Of a DNA stretch of 41,392 nucleotides, positions 34,343-41,392 are shown one piece after another. Position numbers and translations under genes: made by a program. The number at the start of each line of letters is the position of its first letter. Position 1 is the first letter of the stretch. The DNA lies in NCBI GenBank assembly GCA_021849365.1, contig JAJZSZ010000003.1, forward strand, positions 1-41,392, read 5' to 3'. Origin of the DNA: Bacteroidota bacterium (GTDB lineage: Bacteria > Bacteroidota > Bacteroidia > Bacteroidales > Prolixibacteraceae). Under the pieces are notes generated by a model. That model ran no database searches and was not told the origin of the DNA. It saw nothing but the letters and a program-made list of their open reading frames with translations.

Positions 34343-34350
34343 CAAAAGTA
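34343..34350 (-). promoter_or_regulatory. Bacteroidota -7 element TACTTTTG, 4 bases before a GTG start
   Basis: On the minus strand TACTTTTG (TAnnTTTG consensus) lies at 34350-34343 and the GTG at 34338, so a transcript would begin at or next to the start codon. I found no perfect TTTG at -33. The octamer is identical to the one before the 24650 gene. Confidence 0.45.
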
Positions 34351-34608
34351 CGATTCTGTACTAAACTTTAAATGCTCTTTAGATATATTAACAAAACCGG
34401 ATTTTTGTCGGATGAGCATCAAAACATTTATCAAATCCAACCCGCAAATCTTGTTTAAGTTCACTTTTAACTATTTTAAAGATAGGCTATAAATCTTACT
34501 GAAGCAGAAAAGTATGATTATTACCATATGCGATTTTCGTAATATTTAGACATCAGAGAAAAAACAAGGAGATGAGTTGTTGGTTCTAGGGTATTATTTA
34601 ATGTTTTT

Positions 34609-34622
34609 TATTAAATTTAATA
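34609..34622. promoter_or_regulatory. Perfect 14-bp palindrome, candidate operator
   Basis: TATTAAATTTAATA is a perfect palindrome 44 bases before the small gene at 34667. It could bind a dimeric repressor, but AT-rich palindromes also arise by chance in this composition. The rest of 34465-34666 shows no gene. Confidence 0.3.
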
Positions 34623-34666
34623 TGGTGAATGTCTCGTATATACAAACAATTTAAAAAATTGGAGCA

Positions 34667-34822
34667 ATGAAAAACGAATGGATTATTATCGCTGTGATTT
34701 TGGTTTGTTTAATCGCTTTCGCTTTATATCTGATTAGACGGAATCAGAAAGATAAAGAAGAATATGCAAGGTTCTTAAATGAAACTGAAATTAAACACAA
34801 GTCTAGACCGGAAGAAGAATAA
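34667..34822 (+). CDS. 51-residue single-pass membrane protein
   Basis: The ATG at 34667 is preceded by GGAG at a good distance (GGAGCAATG), one of the few clear ribosome sites in the window. The peptide has a membrane segment (about 5-23, WIIIAVILVCLIAFALYLI), then RRNQKDKEEYARFLNE and a charged tail ending RPEEE. The layout, one membrane helix plus a charged tail with NQKDKEE, is common among tiny Bacteroidota proteins near metal or respiratory genes. No function can be given. It is alone on the plus strand between two minus-strand operons. Confidence 0.65.
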   Translation: MKNEWIIIAVILVCLIAFALYLIRRNQKDKEEYARFLNETEIKHKSRPEEE

Positions 34823-34902
34823 CTGCAGCCCAGATTAAAATTCAGCAAGAAAAAGCATCACAGGTAGGATATTTGAATCAATATTAACAGTAACAAATAT
34901 CA

Positions 34903-34934
34903 GCGAAAAAATTGTAATCCAAAATAATTGGATT
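34903..34934 (-). terminator. Terminator of the siderophore receptor-PepSY operon
   Basis: On the minus strand AATCCAA/TTGGATT (34934-34916, loop TTATT) is followed by ACAATTTTTT. It lies 21 bases after the stop of the PepSY gene and is a standard intrinsic terminator. Confidence 0.7.
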
Positions 34935-34955
34935 TAAGTAAGAACTGTTTGAATT

Positions 34956-36065
34956 TCATTTTCTGATCTTCCACCAAATAAGAAAACCAGTTACCGGTAA
35001 GCTGGCCACAATCAACCCGATCAGGAAAACGATGATTTTCCCAGGCAGTCCGCCGATGGCTCCAACGTGAATATCGTAATTCATACGGATCAGTTTATCG
35101 CCAAAACCGGAATCCTTCAACCTTCCATAAATATGGTTTGCCTTAACTTCGGCAAGAGTATATTGATCGAAATAGCGATAATCAGTTTTCCAATAGGTTC
35201 CGGCGTTGGCATTCGCATTTGCCGCAATCGACGATTTTTCATTCTCCGGAGGATGAACCTCAATGCTTTTGGCATTCGGGTATTCTTTCTGCATCATTAT
35301 CCAAATGCTGTCAATTGGAGCATTGATTATCGCAGGTTCATTTCCCTTTTTTGTTGACCCCGGGTCTTCGTACATTAGCGACTTCTGGCCTCCGGCCATT
35401 TTATACCAACCGTTGGCAAACCACTGAAATCCCCAAACCAGTCCAGTTAAAGACAGAACAAGCGCCAGCAGGCAAACATAGAAACCGAGGATGTTGTGCA
35501 AATCGAAAATCTTCTTCTTCCAGTGTGTGCCGTTTTTCCATGAAATTGTCACATTTCGTCGGAGCTGGTTTTTATTCCGGGGAAACCACAAAATCAAACC
35601 TGAAATCAGGATAATTACAAAAATCAGGGTTGAGGTAGCTACCACCGGTTGCCCAATTTCTGGAGGAAGCCAAAGGTAAAAATGACCATCCAGTACAAAA
35701 TGGAAAAAACCTGATTCATTATCTCTAACCTTCAGGACTTGCCCGCTGTAAGGATTGATAAAAACAGAATAGTAATAATGCTCTTCAAAATTGTAAAATA
35801 TGGCCTCGGTAGCCTTCCCTTTTTCGCGGTACTTTATCGAATGCAGCTGCCTTCCTGGCAGTTCTTTCTGCGCAATAACCTGCAATTTCGAAGGAGGTAA
35901 AAAAGGTTTGTTCTCAGCAACAACCTCGCGATAAGGTTGGGTCATTTGCTGCATTTCTTCCTGAAAAGCATACAGGCAGCCGGTTATCGCAATAACAAAC
36001 ACCAGCAGCCCGGTAGGAATACCGAGCCACAGATGAATTTTTCCTATTATTTGTCTGTTAGTCAT
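34956..36065 (-). CDS. PepSY-associated membrane protein (PiuB-like ferric-siderophore reductase candidate)
   Basis: This 369-residue protein has four membrane segments (about 12-33, 137-160, 190-215, 340-365) and two PepSY-type periplasmic regions. Typical motifs are KIHLWLGIPTGLLVFVIAITG with a histidine in the first helix, FDLHNILGFYVCLLALVLSLTG, LDGHFYLWLP, and the late MNYDIHVGAIGG. The membrane histidines suggest haem binding and reduction of ferric siderophores in the inner membrane (family-based inference). It starts 5 bp after the siderophore receptor stop on the same strand, so both are in one operon, ended by the hairpin at 34903-34934. Confidence 0.92.
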   Translation of the reverse strand: MTNRQIIGKIHLWLGIPTGLLVFVIAITGCLYAFQEEMQQMTQPYREVVAENKPFLPPSKLQVIAQKELPGRQLHSIKYREKGKATEAIFYNFEEHYYYSVFINPYSGQVLKVRDNESGFFHFVLDGHFYLWLPPEIGQPVVATSTLIFVIILISGLILWFPRNKNQLRRNVTISWKNGTHWKKKIFDLHNILGFYVCLLALVLSLTGLVWGFQWFANGWYKMAGGQKSLMYEDPGSTKKGNEPAIINAPIDSIWIMMQKEYPNAKSIEVHPPENEKSSIAANANANAGTYWKTDYRYFDQYTLAEVKANHIYGRLKDSGFGDKLIRMNYDIHVGAIGGLPGKIIVFLIGLIVASLPVTGFLIWWKIRK

Positions 36066-36070
36066 TCTAG

Positions 36071-38425
36071 TTAAAATTTATAATTGATGGTCAGTCTGAA
36101 GTTGCGGTATGCTTCGGCCTGCCAGTAATAGAACTGACTCCATGAATAATAAGCGCCCGAATAGAGGTACTGACTCAAAATGTTGTTGACATTCATGGAC
36201 ACTCCGAACTTATTGAACTGGTATGAAATAGCACCGTCAACGCGGGTATAGTCGGGCATCATCTGCGACGAGTTATCATAAGCGCCGTACCAGTTTGAGC
36301 GATCCCCGAGGTATTGTACTCCACAGGCCAGTCCCAATCCTTTGGCTGCACCGGTGGGAAAACGATAGCTTAACCAGGCGTTGGCAATATTTTTTGAAGT
36401 TCCCGGAATTTGGCCGCCAACCTGTTTCGGGTCGGTGTCTTTGGTAATCTGCCCATCGGTGTAAGCATAATTGAAAGTCAGATCAAGCCCTTGGGTTATC
36501 TGTCCGCGAATGTCAAATTCAAGACCGCGGGTACGTGTTTGTCCCAGTTGTTTCGAGAAAAACTGATGATCCGGATCGGAGGTCAATACATTGTTTTTGG
36601 TAATCTGGTAAGCTGCAACCGAAGCCGTCCACAACCCGTCGAGCCATTCTTTTTTCAGCCCTAGTTCCAGGTTTTCCCCGGTAATCGGGTCAAAACTATT
36701 CCCGTTGAAATCTGAGCCGGTCTGGGGGACAAAAGCTTCGTCGTAAACAGCGTAGGCGCTGGTGTTTTTATTCAGCGAATAACTTAACCCGACACGTGGA
36801 GTTATTTTTTCGGCATTGCCTGAACCTGAATACGGATCGGCATCGCTAACCGTGGTGTACCGCCCGGCAAGGGTTAAACGCAGTTTATCCTGAAAGATTC
36901 GGATTTCATCCTGCACATAAACCGCCGAATATTTGTTCGAATAATAAACTCCCCGTTCGCGTATATCCAAACTGCGGTCGTAAACCGGATAGCTTGATCC
37001 GGGAACCTGACCATAAACCGGCTTGTAAATGTTAAAACCCGTGCTGCCTTTAACTGGTCCGGACTGTGACCAGTCGTGGTAGAAGTCTTTGTCGCCCATG
37101 TCGATTCCGGCCAAAATTCGGTGACCAATGTTCCCGGTTTTAAAGTCGCCGTTCAAGAAAAATTGCCCCACTTTAATCAATCCAAGCACATCCCAGTTGG
37201 AAAGGCCGCGACGAAGGGTATCGCCATTTTCAGAGAAACCTGTTGGCCACAAACTTTGTCCAACCTGATCGTATTTCATGAAGGCAATTTGCCCGGTAAA
37301 TTTCCAGTGGTCGTTAATGGTATGCGCCAATGTTACAAATAAGGATTGATCGTTGATGTTTGTTGGAGTCATGTTCGGTTCGGCCGTTGTAAAATCAACA
37401 GGCAGATCGGCGAGTTTTTTTGAAGAAAAGGCGTAGTTTGAACCGATGGCTGACATCTGGATAAACTGGTAAGTATATTCGGTGGTCAGCGATGTGTTGG
37501 GCGTAAACTGGAATTTAATTACCGGCGCTACCGAAACGCGGTTGTTAAACTCGTAATCGCGGTGCGAACCTTTCATTTGTCCCATCAAATTCAGGCGGTA
37601 CAACACTTTTCCATCTTTGCTCAGTTTGCCATCAAAATCGAATGCCGAACGATATGTATCAAAACTACCGATGGTCATGTTGGCTTCGCCTTTGGTTATT
37701 CCGGTAGGTTTTTTGGTAACCACGTTGTAAAAACCGCTGGGTTCGCCGTTTGCCAGCATAAATCCTGCAGGGCCTTTCACGAATTCGATGCGTTCCACCA
37801 TGCTCATATCCTCAGTAAGCGGCCCCCAGGTCGATTGTACATTCATCCCATTGCGGAAACCAGCAATCTGCGATCCGCGCATGTTTATCTGGGCATAATT
37901 GTCCCAATGCTCCACGCGTTGGGCCCCGCTCACATTACGGGTAATACCTTCGAGCATGTCGAATATCTGCTGGTCCTGAATAACCTGTTTGGTAACCACC
38001 TGAATATTCTGCGGAACTTCGAGCAGCGGGGTCTTCAAGCGAAGCGTAACAGAAGGATAGTCAGTCACATATTTGCTCGGATTAGCAATAACGACAACTT
38101 CTTTCAGTTCCTCACTGTTTTCATTCAGAACAAAATCAGCGTTGATGGTTTTACCGTCCTCTACGGTAATTTGTTTGTTCTGGGTGAGTAATCCCACCAA
38201 ACTTGCCCGAAGCGTGTATGATCCAGCTTTTATGTTTTTCAGTTCGTAATGTCCTTCAGCGCCAACAATTACACCTTTGTTTGTTCCAACCAATATGATG
38301 TTGACAAATTCGGCAGCATTGCCATCGGAGGTAGTTGCTTTACCGATTATAGTACCTGTTTGCGCAAAAAGCGCACTTGTAAGTATGCTGAATAAAATTC
38401 CAAGTAAAAGTTTTTTATGTGCCAT
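36071..38425 (-). CDS. TonB-dependent ferric siderophore receptor
   Basis: The ATG at 38425 gives 784 residues and begins the signal peptide MAHKKLLLGILFSILTSALFAQ; an upstream in-frame ATG (38527) lacks support. A carboxypeptidase-regulatory-like domain (about 22-105, GHYELKNIKAGSYTLRASLV) is followed by a plug (about 118-235: VPQNIQVVTKQVIQDQQIFD, INMRGSQIAGFRNGM, FVKGPAGFMLANGEPSGF) and a barrel ending RNFRLTINYKF. The VTKQVIQDQ and FVKGP segments are typical of the FhuA/FpvA-type siderophore class. The PepSY reductase gene follows after 5 bp. Upstream lie a hairpin (38474-38497) and a fur relic, suggesting iron control. Confidence 0.94.
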   Translation of the reverse strand: MAHKKLLLGILFSILTSALFAQTGTIIGKATTSDGNAAEFVNIILVGTNKGVIVGAEGHYELKNIKAGSYTLRASLVGLLTQNKQITVEDGKTINADFVLNENSEELKEVVVIANPSKYVTDYPSVTLRLKTPLLEVPQNIQVVTKQVIQDQQIFDMLEGITRNVSGAQRVEHWDNYAQINMRGSQIAGFRNGMNVQSTWGPLTEDMSMVERIEFVKGPAGFMLANGEPSGFYNVVTKKPTGITKGEANMTIGSFDTYRSAFDFDGKLSKDGKVLYRLNLMGQMKGSHRDYEFNNRVSVAPVIKFQFTPNTSLTTEYTYQFIQMSAIGSNYAFSSKKLADLPVDFTTAEPNMTPTNINDQSLFVTLAHTINDHWKFTGQIAFMKYDQVGQSLWPTGFSENGDTLRRGLSNWDVLGLIKVGQFFLNGDFKTGNIGHRILAGIDMGDKDFYHDWSQSGPVKGSTGFNIYKPVYGQVPGSSYPVYDRSLDIRERGVYYSNKYSAVYVQDEIRIFQDKLRLTLAGRYTTVSDADPYSGSGNAEKITPRVGLSYSLNKNTSAYAVYDEAFVPQTGSDFNGNSFDPITGENLELGLKKEWLDGLWTASVAAYQITKNNVLTSDPDHQFFSKQLGQTRTRGLEFDIRGQITQGLDLTFNYAYTDGQITKDTDPKQVGGQIPGTSKNIANAWLSYRFPTGAAKGLGLACGVQYLGDRSNWYGAYDNSSQMMPDYTRVDGAISYQFNKFGVSMNVNNILSQYLYSGAYYSWSQFYYWQAEAYRNFRLTINYKF

Positions 38426-38473
38426 AGTTTGATTTTTAATAGGGCACAAAGGTGGCTCAGCGAAAAAAATTCT

Positions 38474-38497
38474 AAAATCCCCAATTGTTGGGATTTT
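38474..38497. promoter_or_regulatory. Hairpin/inverted repeat upstream of the siderophore receptor
   Basis: AAAATCCCCAA pairs with TTGGGATTTT around TTG with one bulged C, followed by T runs on both strands. It lies 49-72 bases before the receptor ATG, just upstream of a CACCTTTG element (38446-38453, near the TAnnTTTG consensus). It may be an operator or a leftover terminator of a lost minus-strand gene. Confidence 0.4.
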
Positions 38498-38510
38498 TGT
38501 GTTTCCCGGC

Positions 38511-38655
38511 TGTAACTGGCAATACATTTCGAAATATCACATCACTGTTATCTGGATTTAGATTTGGCAGGAATAATTTGAATAAGTTTATGATGAGCAT
38601 AAATTCCGGCAAACGATTTGAACCCCGAAATATCAGACCAATAGCGCTCCGCTCT
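38511..38655 (+). pseudogene. fur: Truncated duplicate of the fur promoter and first ~20 codons
   Basis: This stretch matches 40806-40950 closely, from ACTGGCAATACATTTCGA through the promoter element TAGATTTG (38559-38566) to codons MMSINSGKRFEPRNIRPIAL, against MMNTNSNKRFETRNIKPTAM in the intact gene. After about 38655 similarity ends. The frame runs on through unrelated sequence to TAG 38773-38775, so the DNA-binding and metal domains are missing. The N-terminus has several amino-acid changes, so the copy is old. It lies divergent to the siderophore receptor, perhaps the former site of a dedicated regulator. No gene is supported in 38656-38795. Confidence 0.75.
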
Positions 38656-38795
38656 CGGGCGTATAACTTTTCTTCAGAGAATGAACTTATTGCCCCAGAT
38701 AAAGGCCAGCACCATCAACATAGTGAGCTGAAACCAGCGTTTCGTAGAATGAGATTTTTAAAAGCGAAAAGATAGCAGAAAATGAAAAGTAAAGA

Positions 38796-38832
38796 AAAAG
38801 GGTTATCTACACTTTGTACAGATAACCCTTTT
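38796..38832 (-). terminator. Strong terminator after lipoprotein A
   Basis: AAAAGGGTTATCT (38796-38808) and AGATAACCCTTTT (38820-38832) form a perfect 13-bp stem, ending in T runs on both strands. It lies 25 bases after the stop of the lipoprotein gene at 38858 on the minus strand. Confidence 0.8.
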
Positions 38833-38857
38833 GTAATTGAATGTCTATAAATTCTGA

Positions 38858-39589
38858 TTAATCATCGTCATGATCATCATTTTTGTCTCCATGATCATCG
38901 TATTCCACGTCTTCACACGACGAAATCTTACTCTTTATCTTCAGGTAAATATTCGGATTTGAAGTCGCATTAACGATTATTTTCCCGTCAGTTAAGGTTG
39001 CAGCGCCAAGTTCCGATTCTGAAACACCACTTATCAGCAGGGCCAGGTTAAGATTAACCAGCGCTGAATAATCATTGGTTCCATCAAGTGTTGTTCCTTC
39101 TTTTTCAACCTTAAATTCGAAATCTTCGTTCATGGTAATTTCGATTGGAATTACAGTTCCCTGAGCATTGGTGTAGGTGCCCGCTAAATAAAAAACAGGA
39201 ACTGTGGAGCTTTGTGATTTGGCAGCTTCAATTTCCAGTTCAATTTCATCGTAAATTCCCGGATCTAGTGTGATATCTCCGATTACTGAAGATGCATCGA
39301 AGAGATCAACAACTTTCGATCCTCTCCATTCGTAACTAACTTTGTATGAATTTTGAGCATTCTCGGTCTCTTTTCCTTCAGCCTTAAACTCAATGTGTGA
39401 GACATTCATGGTGCAAACATTCCAGTTGAATAACGGGGTAGCAAGAGTTGCCGATTTAAGAATCGTAGAACTTTTGTTGGTTGCCTGTATTTTTACCTGT
39501 AAGGCCGACCCTGAATCGGTATTATTCTTTTCACAGGAAAACAACAGCACACCTAAAAACAATAACATTACTGCACTGATTCGTTTCAT
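38858..39589 (-). CDS. DUF4382-like lipoprotein A (tandem copy)
   Basis: The ATG at 39589 is chosen because it aligns with the start of its sister gene (MKRISAVMLLF / MKRINAVMLLF); another ATG lies 9 bases upstream. The 243 residues begin with a lipoprotein signal (lipobox LLFSC). The body has VCTMNVSHIEFKAEGKE, YEWRGSKVVDLFDASSVIGD, DITLDPGIYDEIELEIEAAK and TMNEDFEFKVEKEG, a beta-rich layout resembling DUF4382 proteins. It ends with an Asp/His-rich tail (DDHGDKNDDHDDD), which could bind metal and is absent from copy B. Probably surface or periplasmic; function unknown. Confidence 0.78.
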   Translation of the reverse strand: MKRISAVMLLFLGVLLFSCEKNNTDSGSALQVKIQATNKSSTILKSATLATPLFNWNVCTMNVSHIEFKAEGKETENAQNSYKVSYEWRGSKVVDLFDASSVIGDITLDPGIYDEIELEIEAAKSQSSTVPVFYLAGTYTNAQGTVIPIEITMNEDFEFKVEKEGTTLDGTNDYSALVNLNLALLISGVSESELGAATLTDGKIIVNATSNPNIYLKIKSKISSCEDVEYDDHGDKNDDHDDD

Positions 39590-39645
39590 AGCTTTCATCT
39601 TTTAATTAAACCTTAAAATTGTCTATGTGTCTGGCTATTTTTACT

Positions 39646-39699
39646 AACGCAGGATTATCTGTTTTCTCCCTTAAAGACAACGTGTTTAAACACTGCGTT
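39646..39699 (-). promoter_or_regulatory. Conserved hairpin upstream of lipoprotein A
   Basis: AACGCAG (39646-39652) pairs with CTGCGTT (39693-39699) around a loop that holds the perfect palindrome GTGTTTAAACAC (39682-39693). It lies 57-110 bases before the start codon. The equivalent stem in unit B keeps pairing through a two-sided change (C-G here, T-A there). Confidence 0.5.
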
Positions 39700-39792
39700 G
39701 AGAACAAGTGATAGCCATTTTTCTGTTTTTATACAATCGTTAACTGAAATACCCTACCAAACCTGACTAAATTTGTAATTGGCAGGAACTCT

Positions 39793-40497
39793 TTAATTGA
39801 TGTCCTGTTCATACTGGACGTCCTCGCATAAAAGTATATTCGTTTTTATTTTTTGGTAAAGAACTCCGTTTGATGTTGCGCTAATGATCATTTTCCCGCC
39901 AGTCAGTGTCGCGGCATCAAGTTCAGTTTGTAGAATACCATACATTAATAGAGTTAGGTTAAAATTAATCAAAGCTGAATAATCATTCGTTCCGTTAAGT
40001 ATAGTCCCTTCCTTTTCTACCTCGAATTGAAAATCCTCGTTGATAGTAATTTCAACCGGGACTTTTGTTCCGGCAGCATTGGTATAACTGCCTGCTAAAT
40101 AAAATACAGGTGTAGTAGCATTTTGCGATTTGGAGGCTTGAATTTCTAATTCGATCTGGTCGTATATTCCCGGATCGAGAGTGATATCTCCAATAACCGA
40201 AGCAGAGTTAAATAGGTTGATAGCCTTGGATCCTTGCCATTCATAACTGACTTGATAAGAACCCTGTGAGTTTTCATCTTGCTTTCCCTGGGCCTGAAAT
40301 TCGATCTGTGAAACATTCATGGTACACACATCCCAAGTGACCAACGGAGTTACAAGATTTGCTGACTTAAGAACCGAGACGCTTTTGTTGGTTGCCTGCA
40401 TTCTAACCTGCAAAATCGAGGAGGAATCGTTATTCTTTTCACAAGAAAAGAATAGTACCCCTAAAAATAATAACATTACTGCATTGATGCGTTTCAT
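39793..40497 (-). CDS. DUF4382-like lipoprotein B (tandem copy)
   Basis: This 234-residue lipoprotein (lipobox LFFSC) closely resembles copy A along its length: VCTMNVSQIEFQAQGKQ, YEWQGSKAINLFNSASVIGD, DITLDPGIYDQIELEIQASK, TINEDFQFEVEKEGTILNG and CEDVQYEQDIN at the end. It lacks the Asp/His-rich tail of copy A. It is 203 bp upstream of copy A and probably has its own promoter in the duplicated 200-bp segment. The plus-strand fur gene lies divergent, 387 bp away, so iron control is conceivable but no operator was recognised. Confidence 0.78.
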   Translation of the reverse strand: MKRINAVMLLFLGVLFFSCEKNNDSSSILQVRMQATNKSVSVLKSANLVTPLVTWDVCTMNVSQIEFQAQGKQDENSQGSYQVSYEWQGSKAINLFNSASVIGDITLDPGIYDQIELEIQASKSQNATTPVFYLAGSYTNAAGTKVPVEITINEDFQFEVEKEGTILNGTNDYSALINFNLTLLMYGILQTELDAATLTGGKMIISATSNGVLYQKIKTNILLCEDVQYEQDIN

Positions 40498-40555
40498 AGT
40501 TTTTTTTAGTGTTTCATTTTTTTATTAAAACTTCAGCTAGCTGACTATTTTTACG

Positions 40556-40611
40556 AACGTAGAATTATTTGTTTTGTTTTATCCCCGAAAAAAGGGGTGC
40601 ATGCGCTACGT
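40556..40611 (-). promoter_or_regulatory. Conserved hairpin upstream of lipoprotein B
   Basis: ACGTAG (40557-40562) pairs with CTACGT (40606-40611), and the loop contains an inner CCCC/GGGG hairpin (40583-40597). Position relative to the start codon (59-114 bases) matches that in unit A. The rest of 40498-40853 has no gene. Confidence 0.5.
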
Positions 40612-40853
40612 CGAGAAAAGGTGACAGCCATTTTTCTGTTTATATACAATCGTTAACTGAAATACCCTACTTAACTTGACGAAATTTGTAATCGACAGAA
40701 ATTTTTACCTTATCTATTATACACAACTGCGCGACTGAATTTTTGCATCTCCCTTAATTTCATTTTATTGAATTAAGGGGATTACTAATTTTCGTTTACC
40801 GTATAATAACTGGCAATACATTTCGATATATTCACATCACTTTTATATGGATT

Positions 40854-40861
40854 TAGATTTG
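40854..40861 (+). promoter_or_regulatory. Bacteroidota -7 element of the fur-family gene
   Basis: TAGATTTG fits TAnnTTTG and lies 23 bases before the ATG at 40885. The same element is kept in the truncated copy at 38559-38566. No perfect TTTG at -33 was found. Confidence 0.5.
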
Positions 40862-40884
40862 GCAGGAATATTTTCAATAAATTT

Positions 40885-41301
40885 ATGATGAACACAAATT
40901 CCAACAAACGGTTTGAAACCCGAAATATCAAACCAACAGCTATGCGCGAATTGGTTTTGAAGGTTTTAAGCGAGCAGAAGGCTGCCATTAGTTTGGCCGA
41001 TCTGGAACAAAAATTTGATAAAGTTGATAAAGTTACTCTCTACCGAACACTCAAAACCTTTGAAGAAAACAAACTCATTCACAGTATTGATGATGGTACA
41101 GGTTCTGTAAAATATGCCTTGTGTCGGGAAACTTGTCAGTGCAACCCGGAAGATCTTCATATTCATTTTCTTTGCACCAAATGCAAGCAAACGTATTGTT
41201 TAAACGACATTCTTGTCCCTTCTGTAAACCTACCGGCTCATTTTACTCTCGAAAATATTAACATGGTAGTAAAGGGGGTCTGTTCAAATTGTCAACTGTA
41301 A
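40885..41301 (+). CDS. Fur family metalloregulator
   Basis: This 138-residue protein has a winged-helix domain (about 15-85, recognition region DKVTLYRTLKTFEENKL) and a metal-binding/dimer domain. Structural zinc Cys pairs are CTKC (97, 100) and CSNC (133, 136), with His residues in LHIHF (92, 94) as regulatory ligands. An extra C-rich segment (CRETCQC, 80-86) may take part in metal binding, so Fur, Zur or PerR function cannot be told apart. Two adjacent ATGs (40885, 40888) are possible. It may control the siderophore operon and bacterioferritin nearby (inference). Confidence 0.92.
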   Translation: MMNTNSNKRFETRNIKPTAMRELVLKVLSEQKAAISLADLEQKFDKVDKVTLYRTLKTFEENKLIHSIDDGTGSVKYALCRETCQCNPEDLHIHFLCTKCKQTYCLNDILVPSVNLPAHFTLENINMVVKGVCSNCQL

Positions 41302-41332
41302 ATTTGCAACTCGGTTACATAAACTTTTTCTC

Positions 41333-41340
41333 TATATTTG
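41333..41340 (+). promoter_or_regulatory. Bacteroidota -7 element near the window end
   Basis: TATATTTG fits TAnnTTTG, 32 bases after the fur-family stop. A GTG at 41370 (frame MNLKKQH, then cut) may open the next gene, but too little is visible to call it. Confidence 0.35.
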
Positions 41341-41392
41341 CCGGTATTAAAATAAAATAGTTTTATCAGGTGAATTTGAAGAAACAACATAT

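Larger units (their letters stand above)
38858..40697. repeat. Tandem duplication of a ~900-bp lipoprotein unit
   Basis: Two direct copies lie head to tail: unit A (38858 to about 39785) and unit B (39793 to about 40697). Each contains a lipoprotein gene plus roughly 200 bp of upstream sequence. The upstream halves share long stretches such as ATAGCCATTTTTCTGTTT-type runs and ACAATCGTTAACTGAAATAC. Proteins align over nearly their full length with many substitutions, so the event is not recent. Confidence 0.8.

Noticed and set aside
37562-38191. 209-codon plus-strand open frame
   Set aside because: It is antisense to the siderophore receptor plug and barrel region, which is clearly coding.
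1-41392. tRNA, rRNA, insertion sequences, integrases or phage genes
   Set aside because: I looked for them in the gaps and open frames and found none that I could support; no covariance-model search was possible.

Overview
The window looks like chromosomal DNA of a Bacteroidota member, probably an anaerobic or facultative relative of the Marinilabiliales/Prolixibacteraceae. The evidence is TonB-dependent receptors with carboxypeptidase-regulatory-like N-terminal domains, lipoproteins of Bacteroidota type, TAnnTTTG (-7 type) promoter elements, DUF1111/imelysin clusters and few Shine-Dalgarno sites. The genus assignment is an inference from gene content only.

Layout. (1) 1-2329, minus strand: a tight operon DedA - voltage-gated cation channel - TerC (TerC is cut by the window edge). 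(2) 2469-4592: a YitT-family membrane protein, then the wreck of a second anaerobic ribonucleotide reductase locus (3536-3900), then a bacterioferritin. (3) 4844-7755: a lone DUF1111 di-haem lipoprotein and a Tat-exported alkaline phosphatase. (4) 7765-9190, minus strand: a hemerythrin-type protein followed by a LuxR regulator with a degenerate receiver domain. (5) 10020-18917: nine codirectional genes (porin, imelysin, DUF1111 di-haem protein, RidA-like protein, OprO/P-like porin, two mono-haem lipoproteins, a DUF5777-type beta-barrel, an FMN-binding-type protein), which look like an envelope redox/iron system. (6) 19014-20781: DUF438/hemerythrin/PAS and DUF1858/DUF2249-type proteins, likely linked to oxygen or nitric oxide. 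(7) 20900-24235: a 36-codon small ORF, a cobalamin riboswitch and nrdDG. (8) 24650-31208: an AT-richer block of membrane and metal-homeostasis genes (TerB-like, YqaA, DedA, TerC, YqhA, a frameshifted zinc-ribbon gene, MntP, a histidine kinase). (9) 31260-34338, minus strand: a small Cys-containing membrane-anchored protein, a TonB receptor and an HMA metal-binding protein, probably a copper locus. (10) 34956-38425, minus strand: a ferric-siderophore TonB receptor with a PepSY reductase-like protein. (11) 38511-41301: a truncated fur relic, two tandem-duplicated lipoproteins and an intact fur-family gene.

The common themes are metal handling (Fe, Mn, probably Cu and Ca), redox chemistry in the envelope, and anaerobic metabolism. 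Points most worth following are: the riboswitch-controlled nrdDG and its deleted second copy; a shared small ORF next to both copies; the nine-gene envelope redox cluster; a channel whose selectivity filter reads TLEGWTD, lying between DedA and TerC; and a hairpin with a compensatory base change upstream of both tandem lipoprotein genes.
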